Source: Streptomyces sp. DH-12
GTDB taxonomy: Bacteria; Actinomycetota; Actinomycetes; Streptomycetales; Streptomycetaceae
DNA: 64,000 nt
Assembly (NCBI RefSeq): GCF_002899455.1
Contig: NZ_PPFB01000001.1
Span: forward strand, 5,059,001 to 5,123,000
Direction: 5' to 3'
Shown here: piece by piece, positions 54,260 through 64,000 of the stretch
Numbering within the stretch: position 1 is the stretch's first letter
Layout of the letters: each line of letters opens with the position of its first letter
Program-made: the position numbers and the translations under genes
The notes under the pieces: model-generated
Seen by the model: the letters and a program-made list of their open reading frames with translations, nothing else
The model's database searches: none
Told to the model about the DNA's origin: nothing

Positions 54260-55249
54260 ATGGCCAGGAAGAACGCATCCGACGACCCCCTCGCCCCCGT
54301 GACGCTCGCCGTGGGCCAGGAGGAGCTGCTGCTCGACCGCGCCGTGCGGGAGGTGGTGGCAGCGGCGAAGGCCGCCGACGCCGACACGGACGTCCGTGAC
54401 CTGACCCCGGACCAGCTCCAGCCGGGCACCCTCGCCGAGCTGGTCAGCCCCTCGCTGTTCGCCGAGCGCAAGGTCGTGGTCGTGCGCGATGCGCAGGACC
54501 TGTCGGCCGACACGGTCAAGGACGTCAAGGCGTACCTGTCCTCGCCCGCCGAGGAGATCACCCTCGTGCTGCTGCACGCGGGCGGCGCGAAGGGCAAGGG
54601 CCTGCTGGACGCGGCCCGCAAGACGGGCGCGCGGGAGGTGGCCTGCCCGAAGATGACCAAGCCGGCCGACCGGCTGGCGTTCGTGCGCGGCGAGTTCCGG
54701 ACGGCCGGGCGGTCGGCCACCCCCGAGGCGTGCCAGGCCCTCGTCGACGCCATCGGCAGCGACCTGCGCGAGCTGGCCTCCGCGGTGACGCAGCTCGTCG
54801 CGGACGTCGAGGGCACGATCGACGAGGCCGTCGTCGGCCGCTACTACACCGGGCGGGCCGAGGCGTCGAGCTTCACGGTCGCCGACCGGGCGGTCGAGGG
54901 GCGGACGGCGGAGGCCCTGGAGGCGCTGCGCTGGTCGCTGTCGACCGGTGTGGCCCCGGTGCTGATCACCAGTGCGCTGGCGCAGGGCGTGCGGGCCATC
55001 GGCAAGCTGTCCTCGGCGCGCGGCGGCCGGCCCGCCGACCTGGCGCGCGAGCTGGGCATGCCGCCCTGGAAGATCGACCGCGTGCGGCAGCAGATGCGCG
55101 GCTGGACCCCGGACGGCGTGGCCGAGGCGCTGCGCGCCGTCGCCGAGGCGGACGCGGGCGTCAAGGGCGGCGGGGACGACCCCGGGTACGCCCTGGAGAA
55201 GGCCGTCGTCACCATCGCCCGCGCGGCCCGCTCCCGGGGCCGGGCGTAG
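54260..55249 (+). CDS. holA: DNA polymerase III delta subunit (329 aa)
   Basis: The clamp-loader delta subunit opens the beta clamp. The order is normal: VGQEELLLDRAVREVV near the N-terminus, LVSPSLFAERKVVVVRDAQ, EITLVLLHAGGAKGKGLLDA, VDAIGSDLRELASAVTQL, and LGMPPWKIDRVRQQMRGW in the C-terminal collar domain. No P-loop is expected or seen. The start ATG at 54260 has no Shine-Dalgarno site. Confidence 0.95.
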   Translation: MARKNASDDPLAPVTLAVGQEELLLDRAVREVVAAAKAADADTDVRDLTPDQLQPGTLAELVSPSLFAERKVVVVRDAQDLSADTVKDVKAYLSSPAEEITLVLLHAGGAKGKGLLDAARKTGAREVACPKMTKPADRLAFVRGEFRTAGRSATPEACQALVDAIGSDLRELASAVTQLVADVEGTIDEAVVGRYYTGRAEASSFTVADRAVEGRTAEALEALRWSLSTGVAPVLITSALAQGVRAIGKLSSARGGRPADLARELGMPPWKIDRVRQQMRGWTPDGVAEALRAVAEADAGVKGGGDDPGYALEKAVVTIARAARSRGRA

Positions 55250-55306
55250 CACCGGGAGCGGTCGCCGTACCGCGGCCACGCCTCGCGCGTCCCGCCCGCA
55301 AGCCGA

Positions 55307-55349
55307 AGGCCCCGTCTCCGACCCTGGGGAAGGGTGGGAGACGGGGCCT
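55307..55349. terminator. Terminator between holA and rpsT
   Basis: AGGCCCCGTCTCC-G-ACCCT pairs with AGGGT-G-GGAGACGGGGCCT, a ~18-bp stem with a 5-nt loop between convergent genes. Confidence 0.8.
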
Positions 55350-55363
55350 CCGGATGAAACTGT

Positions 55364-55407
55364 CGAGCCCGTACCCGCGTGGCGAACGCAGGCCGCGTAC
55401 GGGCTCG
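55364..55407 (-). terminator. Second hairpin, likely for rpsT
   Basis: CGAGCCCGTACCCGCG (55364-55379) pairs with CGCGTACGGGCTCG (55394-55407), with a one-base bulge. Confidence 0.55.
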
Positions 55408-55475
55408 GGGGTGCCGGCCGGGGGCGGATGAGAGAGGGCCCGCCCGGGTCCCGCCGGCGGTCAGATCAGGGTGGT

Positions 55476-55742
55476 TCAGCCCTTGACGGCCGCGACCTTG
55501 CGAGCCAGCGCCGACTTCTTGTTGGCGGCCTGGTTCTTGTGGATGACGCCCTTCGAGACGGCCTTGTCGAGCTGGCGCGCGGCGGCGCGCTGGTACTCGG
55601 CGGCCTTCTCGACGTCACCCGCGGCGGCGGCCTCGCGGGCCTTGCGGATCGCGGTCTTCAGAGAGGACTTGACGGCCTTGTTGCGCAGCCGGGCCTTCTC
55701 GTTCGTCTTGTTCCGCTTGATCTGGGACTTGATGTTCGCCAC
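55476..55742 (-). CDS. rpsT: 30S ribosomal protein S20
   Basis: The 88 residues read [20 protein letters not shown] to the terminal [15 protein letters not shown], full-length S20, which binds 16S rRNA. The GTG start at 55742 has GAGG 7 nt upstream. It is transcribed alone, divergent from lepA. Confidence 0.97.
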   Translation of the reverse strand: MANIKSQIKRNKTNEKARLRNKAVKSSLKTAIRKAREAAAAGDVEKAAEYQRAAARQLDKAVSKGVIHKNQAANKKSALARKVAAVKG

Positions 55743-55854
55743 GAATGAGCCTCTACAGGTTCTGGCACGGGGCCGTACGCGGGCGCACGGTTCCGCACCG
55801 GGTGATTTCTTGGGGGTGTGCCTCGCGCTGAGAGGGCATGAGACACAGCCCCCC

Positions 55855-55884
55855 ACACTACCAGCGGGTCGTTCCGCGGCCCAA
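55855..55884 (-). promoter_or_regulatory. Possible rpsT promoter
   Basis: On the minus strand, TTGGGC (55884-55879), 18-bp spacer and TAGTGT (55860-55855). Transcription would give a ~105-nt leader. Confidence 0.4.
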
Positions 55885-55995
55885 ACCCGTCCCCGGTCGC
55901 CACCCGTGGGACCATGGAGGCTACGTATCGATCCGACCCGAGACCGCAGACGGACAAGCACACGTATGCGGACGCCTCAAGAATCAGGACCCTGC

Positions 55996-57864
55996 GTGCC
56001 CGCGATCCCCAGCCATGTGCCCGAGCCGAGCCGTACCGACCCGGCGCTGATCCGCAATTTCTGCATCATCGCGCACATCGACCACGGCAAGTCCACGCTC
56101 GCCGACCGGATGCTCCAGCTGACCGGAGTGGTCGAGCAGCGGCAGATGCGCGCTCAGTACCTCGACCGCATGGACATCGAGCGCGAGCGCGGCATCACGA
56201 TCAAGTCCCAGGCGGTGCGCCTGCCGTGGGCCCCGACCCACGACAAGAGCAAGACGCACATCCTCAACATGATCGACACCCCGGGTCACGTCGACTTCAC
56301 CTACGAGGTCTCCCGGTCGCTCGCCGCCTGCGAGGGGACCATCCTCCTGGTCGACGCCGCCCAGGGCATCGAGGCGCAGACCCTCGCCAACCTCTACCTG
56401 GCGATGGAGAACGACCTCCAGATCATCCCGGTGCTGAACAAGATCGATCTGCCGGCCGCGCAGCCGGAGAAGTTCGCCGAGGAGCTGGCGAACCTGGTCG
56501 GCTGCGAGCCCGACGACGTGCTGAAGGTGTCCGCGAAGACCGGTCTGGGCGTCGAGGCGCTGCTGGACCGCGTGGTCGCCGACATCCCGGCCCCGGTCGG
56601 CGTCGCGGACGCCCCCGCCCGCGCGATGATCTTCGACTCGGTCTACGACTCCTACCGCGGTGTCGTGACGTACGTCCGGGTCATCGACGGGCAGCTCAAC
56701 AAGCGTGAGCGCATCCGGATGATGTCGACCGGCGCCACCCACGAGCTGCTGGAGATCGGCACCAACTCGCCGGAGATGCTGTCCGCGGACGGCCTCGGCG
56801 TCGGCGAGGTCGGCTACCTGATCACGGGTGTGAAGGACGTCCGCCAGTCGAAGGTCGGCGACACCGTCACCAGCCAGTCCAAGGGCGCCACGGAGGCCCT
56901 CGGCGGCTACAAGGACCCCAAGCCCATGGTGTTCTCCGGGCTGTACCCGCTGGACGGCTCGGACTACCCGGAGCTGCGCGAGGCCCTCGACAAGCTCCAG
57001 CTCAACGACGCCGCCCTGGTCTACGAGCCGGAGACCTCCGCCGCCCTCGGCTTCGGCTTCCGCGTCGGCTTCCTCGGCCTGCTCCACCTGGACGTGATCC
57101 GCGAGCGGCTGGAGCGCGAGTTCGGGCTCGACCTGATCGCCACCGCGCCCAACGTGGTCTACCGCGTGGTCATGGAGGACGGCACCGAGCACACCGTCAC
57201 CAACCCGAGCGAGTTCCCCGAGGGGAAGATCCACGAGGTCTACGAGCCGGTCGTGCGGGCCACGATCCTCGCGCCCAGCGAGTTCATCGGCTCGATCATG
57301 GAGCTGTGCCAGAACCGGCGCGGCGTCATGCTCGGCATGGACTACCTCTCCGAGGACCGGGTGGAGATCCGCTACACCCTGCCGCTCGCCGAGATCGTCT
57401 TCGACTTCTTCGACCAGCTGAAGTCCAAGACCCGCGGCTACGCCTCCCTCGACTACGAGCCCACCGGCGAGCAGACCTCCAGCCTGGTCAAGGTGGACAT
57501 CCTGCTGCACGGCGACAAGGTGGACGCGTTCTCCGCGATCACCCACAAGGACCAGGCGTACGCGTACGGCGTGCGGCTCGTCGCCAAGCTGAAGGAGCTG
57601 ATCCCGCGGCAGGCGTTCGAGGTGCCGGTGCAGGCGGCCATCGGCTCGCGGGTCATCGCCCGCGAGACCATCCGCGCCATCCGCAAGGACGTCCTCGCCA
57701 AGTGCTACGGCGGTGACATCTCCCGTAAGCGGAAGCTGCTGGAGAAGCAGAAGGAGGGCAAGAAGCGGATGAAGATGGTGGGGTCCGTGGAGGTCCCGCA
57801 GGAGGCCTTCATCGCCGTCCTCTCCAGCGACGAGAGCGCGGGGTCGGGCAAGGCCAAGAAGTAA
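55996..57864 (+). CDS. lepA: Elongation factor 4 (LepA)
   Basis: This ribosome-bound GTPase has the P-loop [15 protein letters not shown], DxxG as [12 protein letters not shown], then the EF-G-like domains and the LepA-specific C-terminus ([23 protein letters not shown]). It is 622 residues, slightly longer than E. coli LepA because of a short insertion after PWAPTH. GTG at 55996 follows AGGA at 7 nt; an ATG at 55966 would add ten residues. Confidence 0.97.
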   Translation: MPAIPSHVPEPSRTDPALIRNFCIIAHIDHGKSTLADRMLQLTGVVEQRQMRAQYLDRMDIERERGITIKSQAVRLPWAPTHDKSKTHILNMIDTPGHVDFTYEVSRSLAACEGTILLVDAAQGIEAQTLANLYLAMENDLQIIPVLNKIDLPAAQPEKFAEELANLVGCEPDDVLKVSAKTGLGVEALLDRVVADIPAPVGVADAPARAMIFDSVYDSYRGVVTYVRVIDGQLNKRERIRMMSTGATHELLEIGTNSPEMLSADGLGVGEVGYLITGVKDVRQSKVGDTVTSQSKGATEALGGYKDPKPMVFSGLYPLDGSDYPELREALDKLQLNDAALVYEPETSAALGFGFRVGFLGLLHLDVIRERLEREFGLDLIATAPNVVYRVVMEDGTEHTVTNPSEFPEGKIHEVYEPVVRATILAPSEFIGSIMELCQNRRGVMLGMDYLSEDRVEIRYTLPLAEIVFDFFDQLKSKTRGYASLDYEPTGEQTSSLVKVDILLHGDKVDAFSAITHKDQAYAYGVRLVAKLKELIPRQAFEVPVQAAIGSRVIARETIRAIRKDVLAKCYGGDISRKRKLLEKQKEGKKRMKMVGSVEVPQEAFIAVLSSDESAGSGKAKK

Positions 57865-58026
57865 CGCCGGTTACCGGGGGTCACTCCGCGAATCGGGCGA
57901 ATCGGGGCCCGTCGCACGTGCGTGCGGCGGGCCTCGCACGTCCCTCACGTGGCTGTCTGTGTGAAGTCACCGGCCGTGGCCCCTTACGCGGTGGCCGGTC
58001 GGCCTTTACTCTGTCCGTGCTCGATA

Positions 58027-58044
58027 GTTACTCGTGAGTTAAAC
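58027..58044. promoter_or_regulatory. Palindromic operator before the acyl-CoA synthetase gene
   Basis: GTTACTC-GT-GAGTTAAAC, with a perfect ACTC-GT-GAGT core and TT/AA flanks, lies 65 nt before the start codon. Symmetry and location suit a TetR-type repressor of fatty-acid genes. Confidence 0.45.
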
Positions 58045-58108
58045 AGCGTCGCGAGGAAACCCCAGCCGCACTGAGCCAGCCGCACCGTCGCGGGCCCCGG
58101 AGGATGTC

Positions 58109-59983
<1,875 letters not shown>

Positions 59984-59990
59984 CGTCCCG

Positions 59991-60019
59991 CCGGCCGGGA
60001 GACACGCTCTCCCGGCCGG
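59991..60019 (+). terminator. Terminator after the acyl-CoA synthetase gene
   Basis: A perfect 12-bp stem (59991-60002 with 60008-60019) starts 8 nt past the stop. A second hairpin, GCCGGCCCCGGG/CCCGGGGCCGGC, follows at 60029-60059. Confidence 0.7.
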
Positions 60020-60185
60020 CCGTTCCGCCGCCGGCCCCGGGAACCGACCCGGGGCCGGCGCGGTCGCCCTCGGCCGTGCGGGCCACTGGACCGCCCGCTC
60101 ACGGCGGCCCCCGGCGTTCTGCGGGGAGGGAGCTTCCCACGCCCGGGGCGGAACCCGGCGAGGCCCGGTCAGGGCGCACGCCGCC

Positions 60186-60413
60186 GGGAACCCCACGGAC
60201 GTCGCGCTGCGCAGCGGTGGCCACGCCGCCCGGACGGCGGGCGTCCGACCCCCGGACGTGCCCGGCACGGACGCGGCGGACGTGACCGGCCGGACCGGCC
60301 CCGGCGTCGACGGCCGGCTCGCCGAGGCGCTGTCCGCCTCCGGCGCGGCCGGGGCGCACCGCCTGCCCGGGGCCGGCGGTCCGCGCGGACTCCTGGTCCT
60401 CGACTTCTCCTGA
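60186..60413 (+). pseudogene. Coding-like remnant, 3' end of an unknown gene
   Basis: One frame ending at TGA 60411-60413 has ~75 codons with third positions nearly all G or C: GNPTDVALRSGGHAARTAGV near the start and LAEALSASGAAGAHRLPGAG, then GLLVLDFS at the end. No credible start or ribosome site lies upstream, and sequence before ~60165 loses the pattern. This suggests a gene whose 5' part has been lost. No family is recognised; it could also be chance in GC-rich DNA. Confidence 0.3.
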
Positions 60414-60649
60414 CGCTCACCGAGGAACGCCCCGCGCCGGCCGCTTCCCGGCCGACGTGGACTCGCACCTCCACGTTCCGCGATGACCGAAAACGATCGG
60501 TCACGTCGTCGTTCTTGAGTGAATATGTAGCGCTGTTCCCCCGACAAACGATCCACTTTCGTGACTCGGCGCTTATGGGCGGGTCCGTTCTGTCACCCTG
60601 TCGGCAAGCGATCGAGTTCTCTTCGTACGAACTGCCCGGGGAGCTGCCC

Positions 60650-62635
60650 ATGCGGGCCATTCCGACCCAACGGGAGACCACCTCGTGCGCCCCCGACGTG
60701 CGGGGGTGCGCGCGGGTGGAGGCGACGCTGTCCGGAAGCCCCCTCGCGCCGGGCTCCGCACGCGCGTTGCTGCGCAAGGCGCTCACCGAGTGGGCGCAGC
60801 TCCCGGTGCCCGGCGCCGACCTCCTCACCGGCCGCGTCGGCGACGAGGCCGCCCTGGTCGCCAGCGAGCTGGTCACCAACGCGGTCGTGCACGCCGGCAC
60901 CGAGGTGCGGCTGACCTGCCGGCTGGAGGAGGACACCGGCGCACTCGTCGTGGAGGTCGCCGACCGGCACCCCTCCCGCGCGCCGCGCGACGCGGCGGAG
61001 GCGCCGGCGCACGACGCCCCCGAGTACGGGCGCGGGCTGCGCACGGTCGCCGCGCTCGCCGAGTCCTGGGGCGTCACCTACCGCGCCGGGAGCAAGACCG
61101 TGTGGGCGCGGCTGCCGACGCGCGAGGAGACGCCCGCCGACCCGGCCGCCGCGTACGCCGGGGAGCGCGCCCCGGCGCGGGACCTGCGGGCGGCCGCCCT
61201 CCTCGCCGCCGACCCGCTCGACCCCCTCGCCCGCACCGGGCCCCGCGACACCCCCCGCGACACCTGGCGGGCCGCCTCCTACGGAGACGACTGGCTGGCC
61301 CGCCGCCCCTGTCGCGACGGCGCCTGGCTGGGCCGGGGCGCGCTGTCCTTCCTGGCCGAGGCGTCCGACCTGCTCGCCGGACAGCTGGACGAGGACCTGG
61401 TCGCCTCGCTCACCGGCCAGCTGATCGTGCCGCGGCTCGCCGACTGGTGCGCGGTCTGGCTGGAGGACGAGGCCGCCGCCCACAGCGGCCGGCCCGGCGC
61501 CGGAGGCCGCCTCGCCCGCGTCTGGCACGCCAGCGAGCACCTCGTCGAGGAACTGAGCCGGGCGCTGGAGCGCAACCCGCCGCCCCAGGCCGACGACCCG
61601 CCCGGCACCGGGCCCGTGCCCTGTCCGTGGCCGGGGTCCGCGGGGGCCGGCCCGTCCACGGAGGCCGACGGCACCGGGACCGCGCTCGCGTACCGGCTCG
61701 TCGCCGGGGGCCGCCCGCTCGGCACGCTGGTGATCGGACGCGGCGGCATCGACCGCTTCCCCGACGAGATCACCGGGCTCGTGGAGGATCTGGGCCGGCG
61801 GGTCGCGCTCGCCATCGGGGCCGCCCGGCAGTACGCCCGCCAGGCCACCATCAGCGCCGTGCTGCAGCGCGGCCTGCTGCCCGGCGCCGTCGCCGAGATC
61901 CCCGGCGTGCGCAGCGCCCTCGTCCACGAACCGTGCGACAAGGGCGGCCCCAGCGGCGACTTCTACGACCTCTTCCCGGCCGGCCGCGGACGCTGGTGCT
62001 TCGCCGTCGGCGACGTGCAGGGCAAGGGCCCCGAGGCGGCCGTCGTCATCGGGCTCGTCCGGCCCTGGCTGCGGCTGCTCGCCCGCGAGGGGTACCGCGT
62101 CGCCGACGTCCTCGACCGGCTCAACCAGCTCCTCCTCGACGACGCCACCGAGGCCGCCGACGCCGCCGCCCGCGCCCTGGTGGCCGCGGGAGCCCGCCCG
62201 ACCACGCCCGGTGACGGCCCCCAGACCCGCTTCCTGTCCCTCCTCTACGGTGAGCTCGTGCCTTTCGCCGGCGGCGTGCGCTGCACCCTCGCCTCCGCCG
62301 GCCACCCCCTGCCCCTCCTGCTCGACCCCGAGGGCGCCGTCCGTCCCGTCGCCCAGCCGCAGACGCTGCTCGGGGTCGTCGAGGACACGGCGTACACCAG
62401 CGAGACGTTCGAGATGTACTCGGGCGACACCCTGCTCTGCGTCACCGACGGAGTGACCGAGCGGCGCTCCGGGTCGCGGCAGTTCGACGACGGCGACGGG
62501 CTGGCCGCGGCACTGGCGGGCTGCGCCGGGCTGGAGGCCGAAGCGGTGGCGGAACGGATCACCCGGCTCGTGCACGACTTCGGGGCGCGGCCCCCGGCGG
62601 ACGACCTCGCCCTGCTGGTGCTCCAGGCGGAATGA
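60650..62635 (+). CDS. SpoIIE-type PP2C phosphatase with ATPase-like and GAF domains (661 aa)
   Basis: The N-terminal HATPase_c-like domain of the anti-sigma kinase type (VASELVTNAVVHAGTEVRL near residue 66, YGRGLRTVAALAESWGV near 125) is followed by a GAF-like region (~230-395) and the SpoIIE/PP2C domain (VLQRGLLPG, KGGPSGDFYDLF, VGDVQGKGPEAA, and PADDLALLVL at the end). The metal-binding aspartates are present. Such proteins both phosphorylate and dephosphorylate anti-sigma antagonists. ATG at 60650 has GGGGAG 6 nt upstream; ATG at 60575 is in frame and would add 25 residues. Confidence 0.9.
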   Translation: MRAIPTQRETTSCAPDVRGCARVEATLSGSPLAPGSARALLRKALTEWAQLPVPGADLLTGRVGDEAALVASELVTNAVVHAGTEVRLTCRLEEDTGALVVEVADRHPSRAPRDAAEAPAHDAPEYGRGLRTVAALAESWGVTYRAGSKTVWARLPTREETPADPAAAYAGERAPARDLRAAALLAADPLDPLARTGPRDTPRDTWRAASYGDDWLARRPCRDGAWLGRGALSFLAEASDLLAGQLDEDLVASLTGQLIVPRLADWCAVWLEDEAAAHSGRPGAGGRLARVWHASEHLVEELSRALERNPPPQADDPPGTGPVPCPWPGSAGAGPSTEADGTGTALAYRLVAGGRPLGTLVIGRGGIDRFPDEITGLVEDLGRRVALAIGAARQYARQATISAVLQRGLLPGAVAEIPGVRSALVHEPCDKGGPSGDFYDLFPAGRGRWCFAVGDVQGKGPEAAVVIGLVRPWLRLLAREGYRVADVLDRLNQLLLDDATEAADAAARALVAAGARPTTPGDGPQTRFLSLLYGELVPFAGGVRCTLASAGHPLPLLLDPEGAVRPVAQPQTLLGVVEDTAYTSETFEMYSGDTLLCVTDGVTERRSGSRQFDDGDGLAAALAGCAGLEAEAVAERITRLVHDFGARPPADDLALLVLQAE

Positions 62636-62688
62636 GGGTGCGGGAGGGGACCGGCGGGGATCGGGCGAGGTGCGGGACAATGGAGCAC

Positions 62689-63921
62689 ATGCCTTCCGCA
62701 CTCCCCGACGGCGAGCCCGTCCCCGCCGACGGCGCGCTGCCCGCGTCCGCGCTCGCCGGGGCGGCCGACCGCCCCCTCGGGTTCTACCTGCACGTCCCCT
62801 ACTGCGCGACCCGCTGCGGCTACTGCGACTTCAACACCTACACCGCGACCGAGCTGCGCGGCACCGGCGGCGTGCTGGCCTCCCGCGACAACTACGCCGA
62901 GACGCTCGTCGACGAGATCCGGCTGGCCCGCAAGGTGCTCGGCGACGACCCGCGGCCGGTGCGCACGGTGTTCGTCGGCGGGGGCACGCCCACGCTGCTC
63001 GCCGCCGGCGACCTGGTGCGGATGCTGGCGGCCGTCCGCGAGGAGTTCGGGCTCGCGCCCGACGCCGAGGTGACCACGGAGGCGAACCCCGAGTCCGTCG
63101 ACCCCGCCTACCTGGCCGAGCTGCGGGCCGGCGGCTTCAACCGCGTCTCCTTCGGCATGCAGAGCGCCAGGCGGCACGTGCTGAAGGTCCTCGACCGCAC
63201 GCACACCCCCGGCCGTCCCGAGGCGTGCGTCGCCGAAGCCCGCGCGGCCGGGTTCGACCACGTCAACCTCGACCTGATCTACGGCACGCCGGGGGAGTCG
63301 GACGACGACTGGCGCGCCTCGCTGGACGCGGCGATCGGCGCCGGGCCGGACCACGTGTCCGCGTACGCGCTGATCGTCGAGGAGGGCACCCGACTGGCGC
63401 ACCGGATCCGGCGGGGGGAGGTGCCGATGACGGACGACGACGTCCACGCGGACCGGTACCTGATCGCCGAGGAGCGGCTGTCGGAGGCGGGGTTCTCCTG
63501 GTACGAGGTGTCGAACTGGGCGACCTCGGACGCGGGGCGCTGTCTGCACAACGAGCTGTACTGGAGGGGGGCCGACTGGTGGGGGGCCGGGCCCGGGGCG
63601 CACTCGCACGTGGGCGGGGTGCGCTGGTGGAACGTGAAGCATCCGGGCGCGTACGCGGCGGCGTTGGCGGAGGGGCGGTCGCCGGGGGCGGGGCGGGAGG
63701 TGTTGTCCTCGGAGGACCGGCGGGTGGAGCGGATCCTGCTGGAGCTCCGGCTGCGGGACGGGGTGCCGCTGGATCTCCTCCGGGAGGAGGGGCGTGCGGC
63801 TGCTGACCGCGCGCTGTCGGACGGCTTGCTCCGTCCCGGGCCTTTCGCGGAGGGCCGCGCGGCCCTCACCCTGCGGGGACGCCTCCTGGCCGACGCGGTG
63901 GTCCGGGACCTGGTCGACTGA
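62689..63921 (+). CDS. hemW: Radical SAM heme chaperone HemW
   Basis: CxxxCxYC motif as C39-ATR-C43-GY-C46 followed by DFNTYT, GGGTPT, and the HemW-type HNELYW and GAGPGAHSH motifs. The protein binds heme and delivers it to respiratory enzymes, and lacks the features of true coproporphyrinogen oxidase HemN. GACAAT ends 7 nt before the ATG at 62689, so the mRNA may be leaderless; an ATG at 62680 is also in frame. It is 410 residues, full length. Confidence 0.94.
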   Translation: MPSALPDGEPVPADGALPASALAGAADRPLGFYLHVPYCATRCGYCDFNTYTATELRGTGGVLASRDNYAETLVDEIRLARKVLGDDPRPVRTVFVGGGTPTLLAAGDLVRMLAAVREEFGLAPDAEVTTEANPESVDPAYLAELRAGGFNRVSFGMQSARRHVLKVLDRTHTPGRPEACVAEARAAGFDHVNLDLIYGTPGESDDDWRASLDAAIGAGPDHVSAYALIVEEGTRLAHRIRRGEVPMTDDDVHADRYLIAEERLSEAGFSWYEVSNWATSDAGRCLHNELYWRGADWWGAGPGAHSHVGGVRWWNVKHPGAYAAALAEGRSPGAGREVLSSEDRRVERILLELRLRDGVPLDLLREEGRAAADRALSDGLLRPGPFAEGRAALTLRGRLLADAVVRDLVD

Positions 63922-64000
63922 CCAGAGTTCCTTCGTCCCCGCCGCCCCTTCCCGTCCCGACCCCGGGGCTCCGCCCCGGACCCCGCTCCTCAGACGCCGG
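63922..64000 (+). other. Intergenic tail with GGGGCTCCGCCCC hairpin
   Basis: The last 79 nt hold CCCCGGGGCTCCGCCCCGGACCCC, a hairpin-forming type of sequence found very often between genes in Streptomyces. It may end hemW transcription. No gene is seen before the window ends. Confidence 0.5.

Overview
The window is chromosomal DNA of a Streptomyces or close relative. GC content is very high and third codon positions are almost all G or C. GTG, TTG and possibly CTG starts occur. The order rne, rplU, rpmA, obg, proB, proA, nadD, an LCP-family gene, rsfS, leuS, comEA, comEC, holA, rpsT, lepA, hemW is, from memory, the one found in Streptomyces core chromosomes. Two identical tRNA-Ala(GGC) genes lie at 39825-39897 and 40650-40722.

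Layout. 1-7.9 kb: a two-gene radical SAM pair of unknown substrate (5' end cut by the window), a small DUF2637-like membrane protein, and RNase E/G with long charged tails. 8.0-11.1 kb: a sugar-phosphate/alcohol-phosphate nucleotidyltransferase, then rplU-rpmA-obg. 11.2-22.9 kb: a cell-envelope glycopolymer island with an OafA-type acyltransferase, a CDP-alcohol phosphatidyltransferase, two tandem Stealth phosphotransferases that share a 498-nt block identical but for one base, a SPOR/phosphodiester-glycosidase exoprotein and a TagF-like polymerase. 23.1-28.1 kb: proB, a small hypothetical, proA and two bitopic membrane proteins sharing a short N-terminal motif. 28.07-34.20 kb: a decayed Tn3-family transposon with perfect 52-bp terminal inverted repeats and a 5-bp target duplication. 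It carries a short-chain dehydrogenase, a broken methyltransferase, a broken MFS exporter, an XRE-cupin regulator and a nested, apparently intact IS30-family insertion sequence. 34.4-40.8 kb: an M48 membrane protease, a 54-residue membrane peptide, nadD, an LCP-type wall-polymer ligase, rsfS, a histidine phosphatase, and two small Cys-rich genes between the tRNAs. 40.9-43.7 kb: a two-gene redox module, a ferric-reductase-like b-type membrane protein overlapping a NuoF-ferredoxin fusion. 44.0-47.1 kb: leuS behind a Leu-rich leader peptide and an intrinsic terminator, which is a classic attenuator layout. 47.3-64 kb: a coiled-coil membrane protein, DegV, ComEA/ComEC, arylamine N-acetyltransferase, holA, rpsT (opposite strand), lepA, a long-chain acyl-CoA synthetase, a SpoIIE-type phosphatase and hemW.

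How parts may work together. The nucleotidyltransferase, CDP-alcohol transferase, Stealth pair, TagF-like polymerase and LCP ligase contain the activities needed to make a phosphate-linked wall polymer and attach it to peptidoglycan. The phosphodiester glycosidase could trim it. Many starts have a -10-like hexamer 6-8 nt upstream and no Shine-Dalgarno site, suggesting frequent leaderless transcripts. All functional calls rest on motifs recognised by eye; no database search was run.
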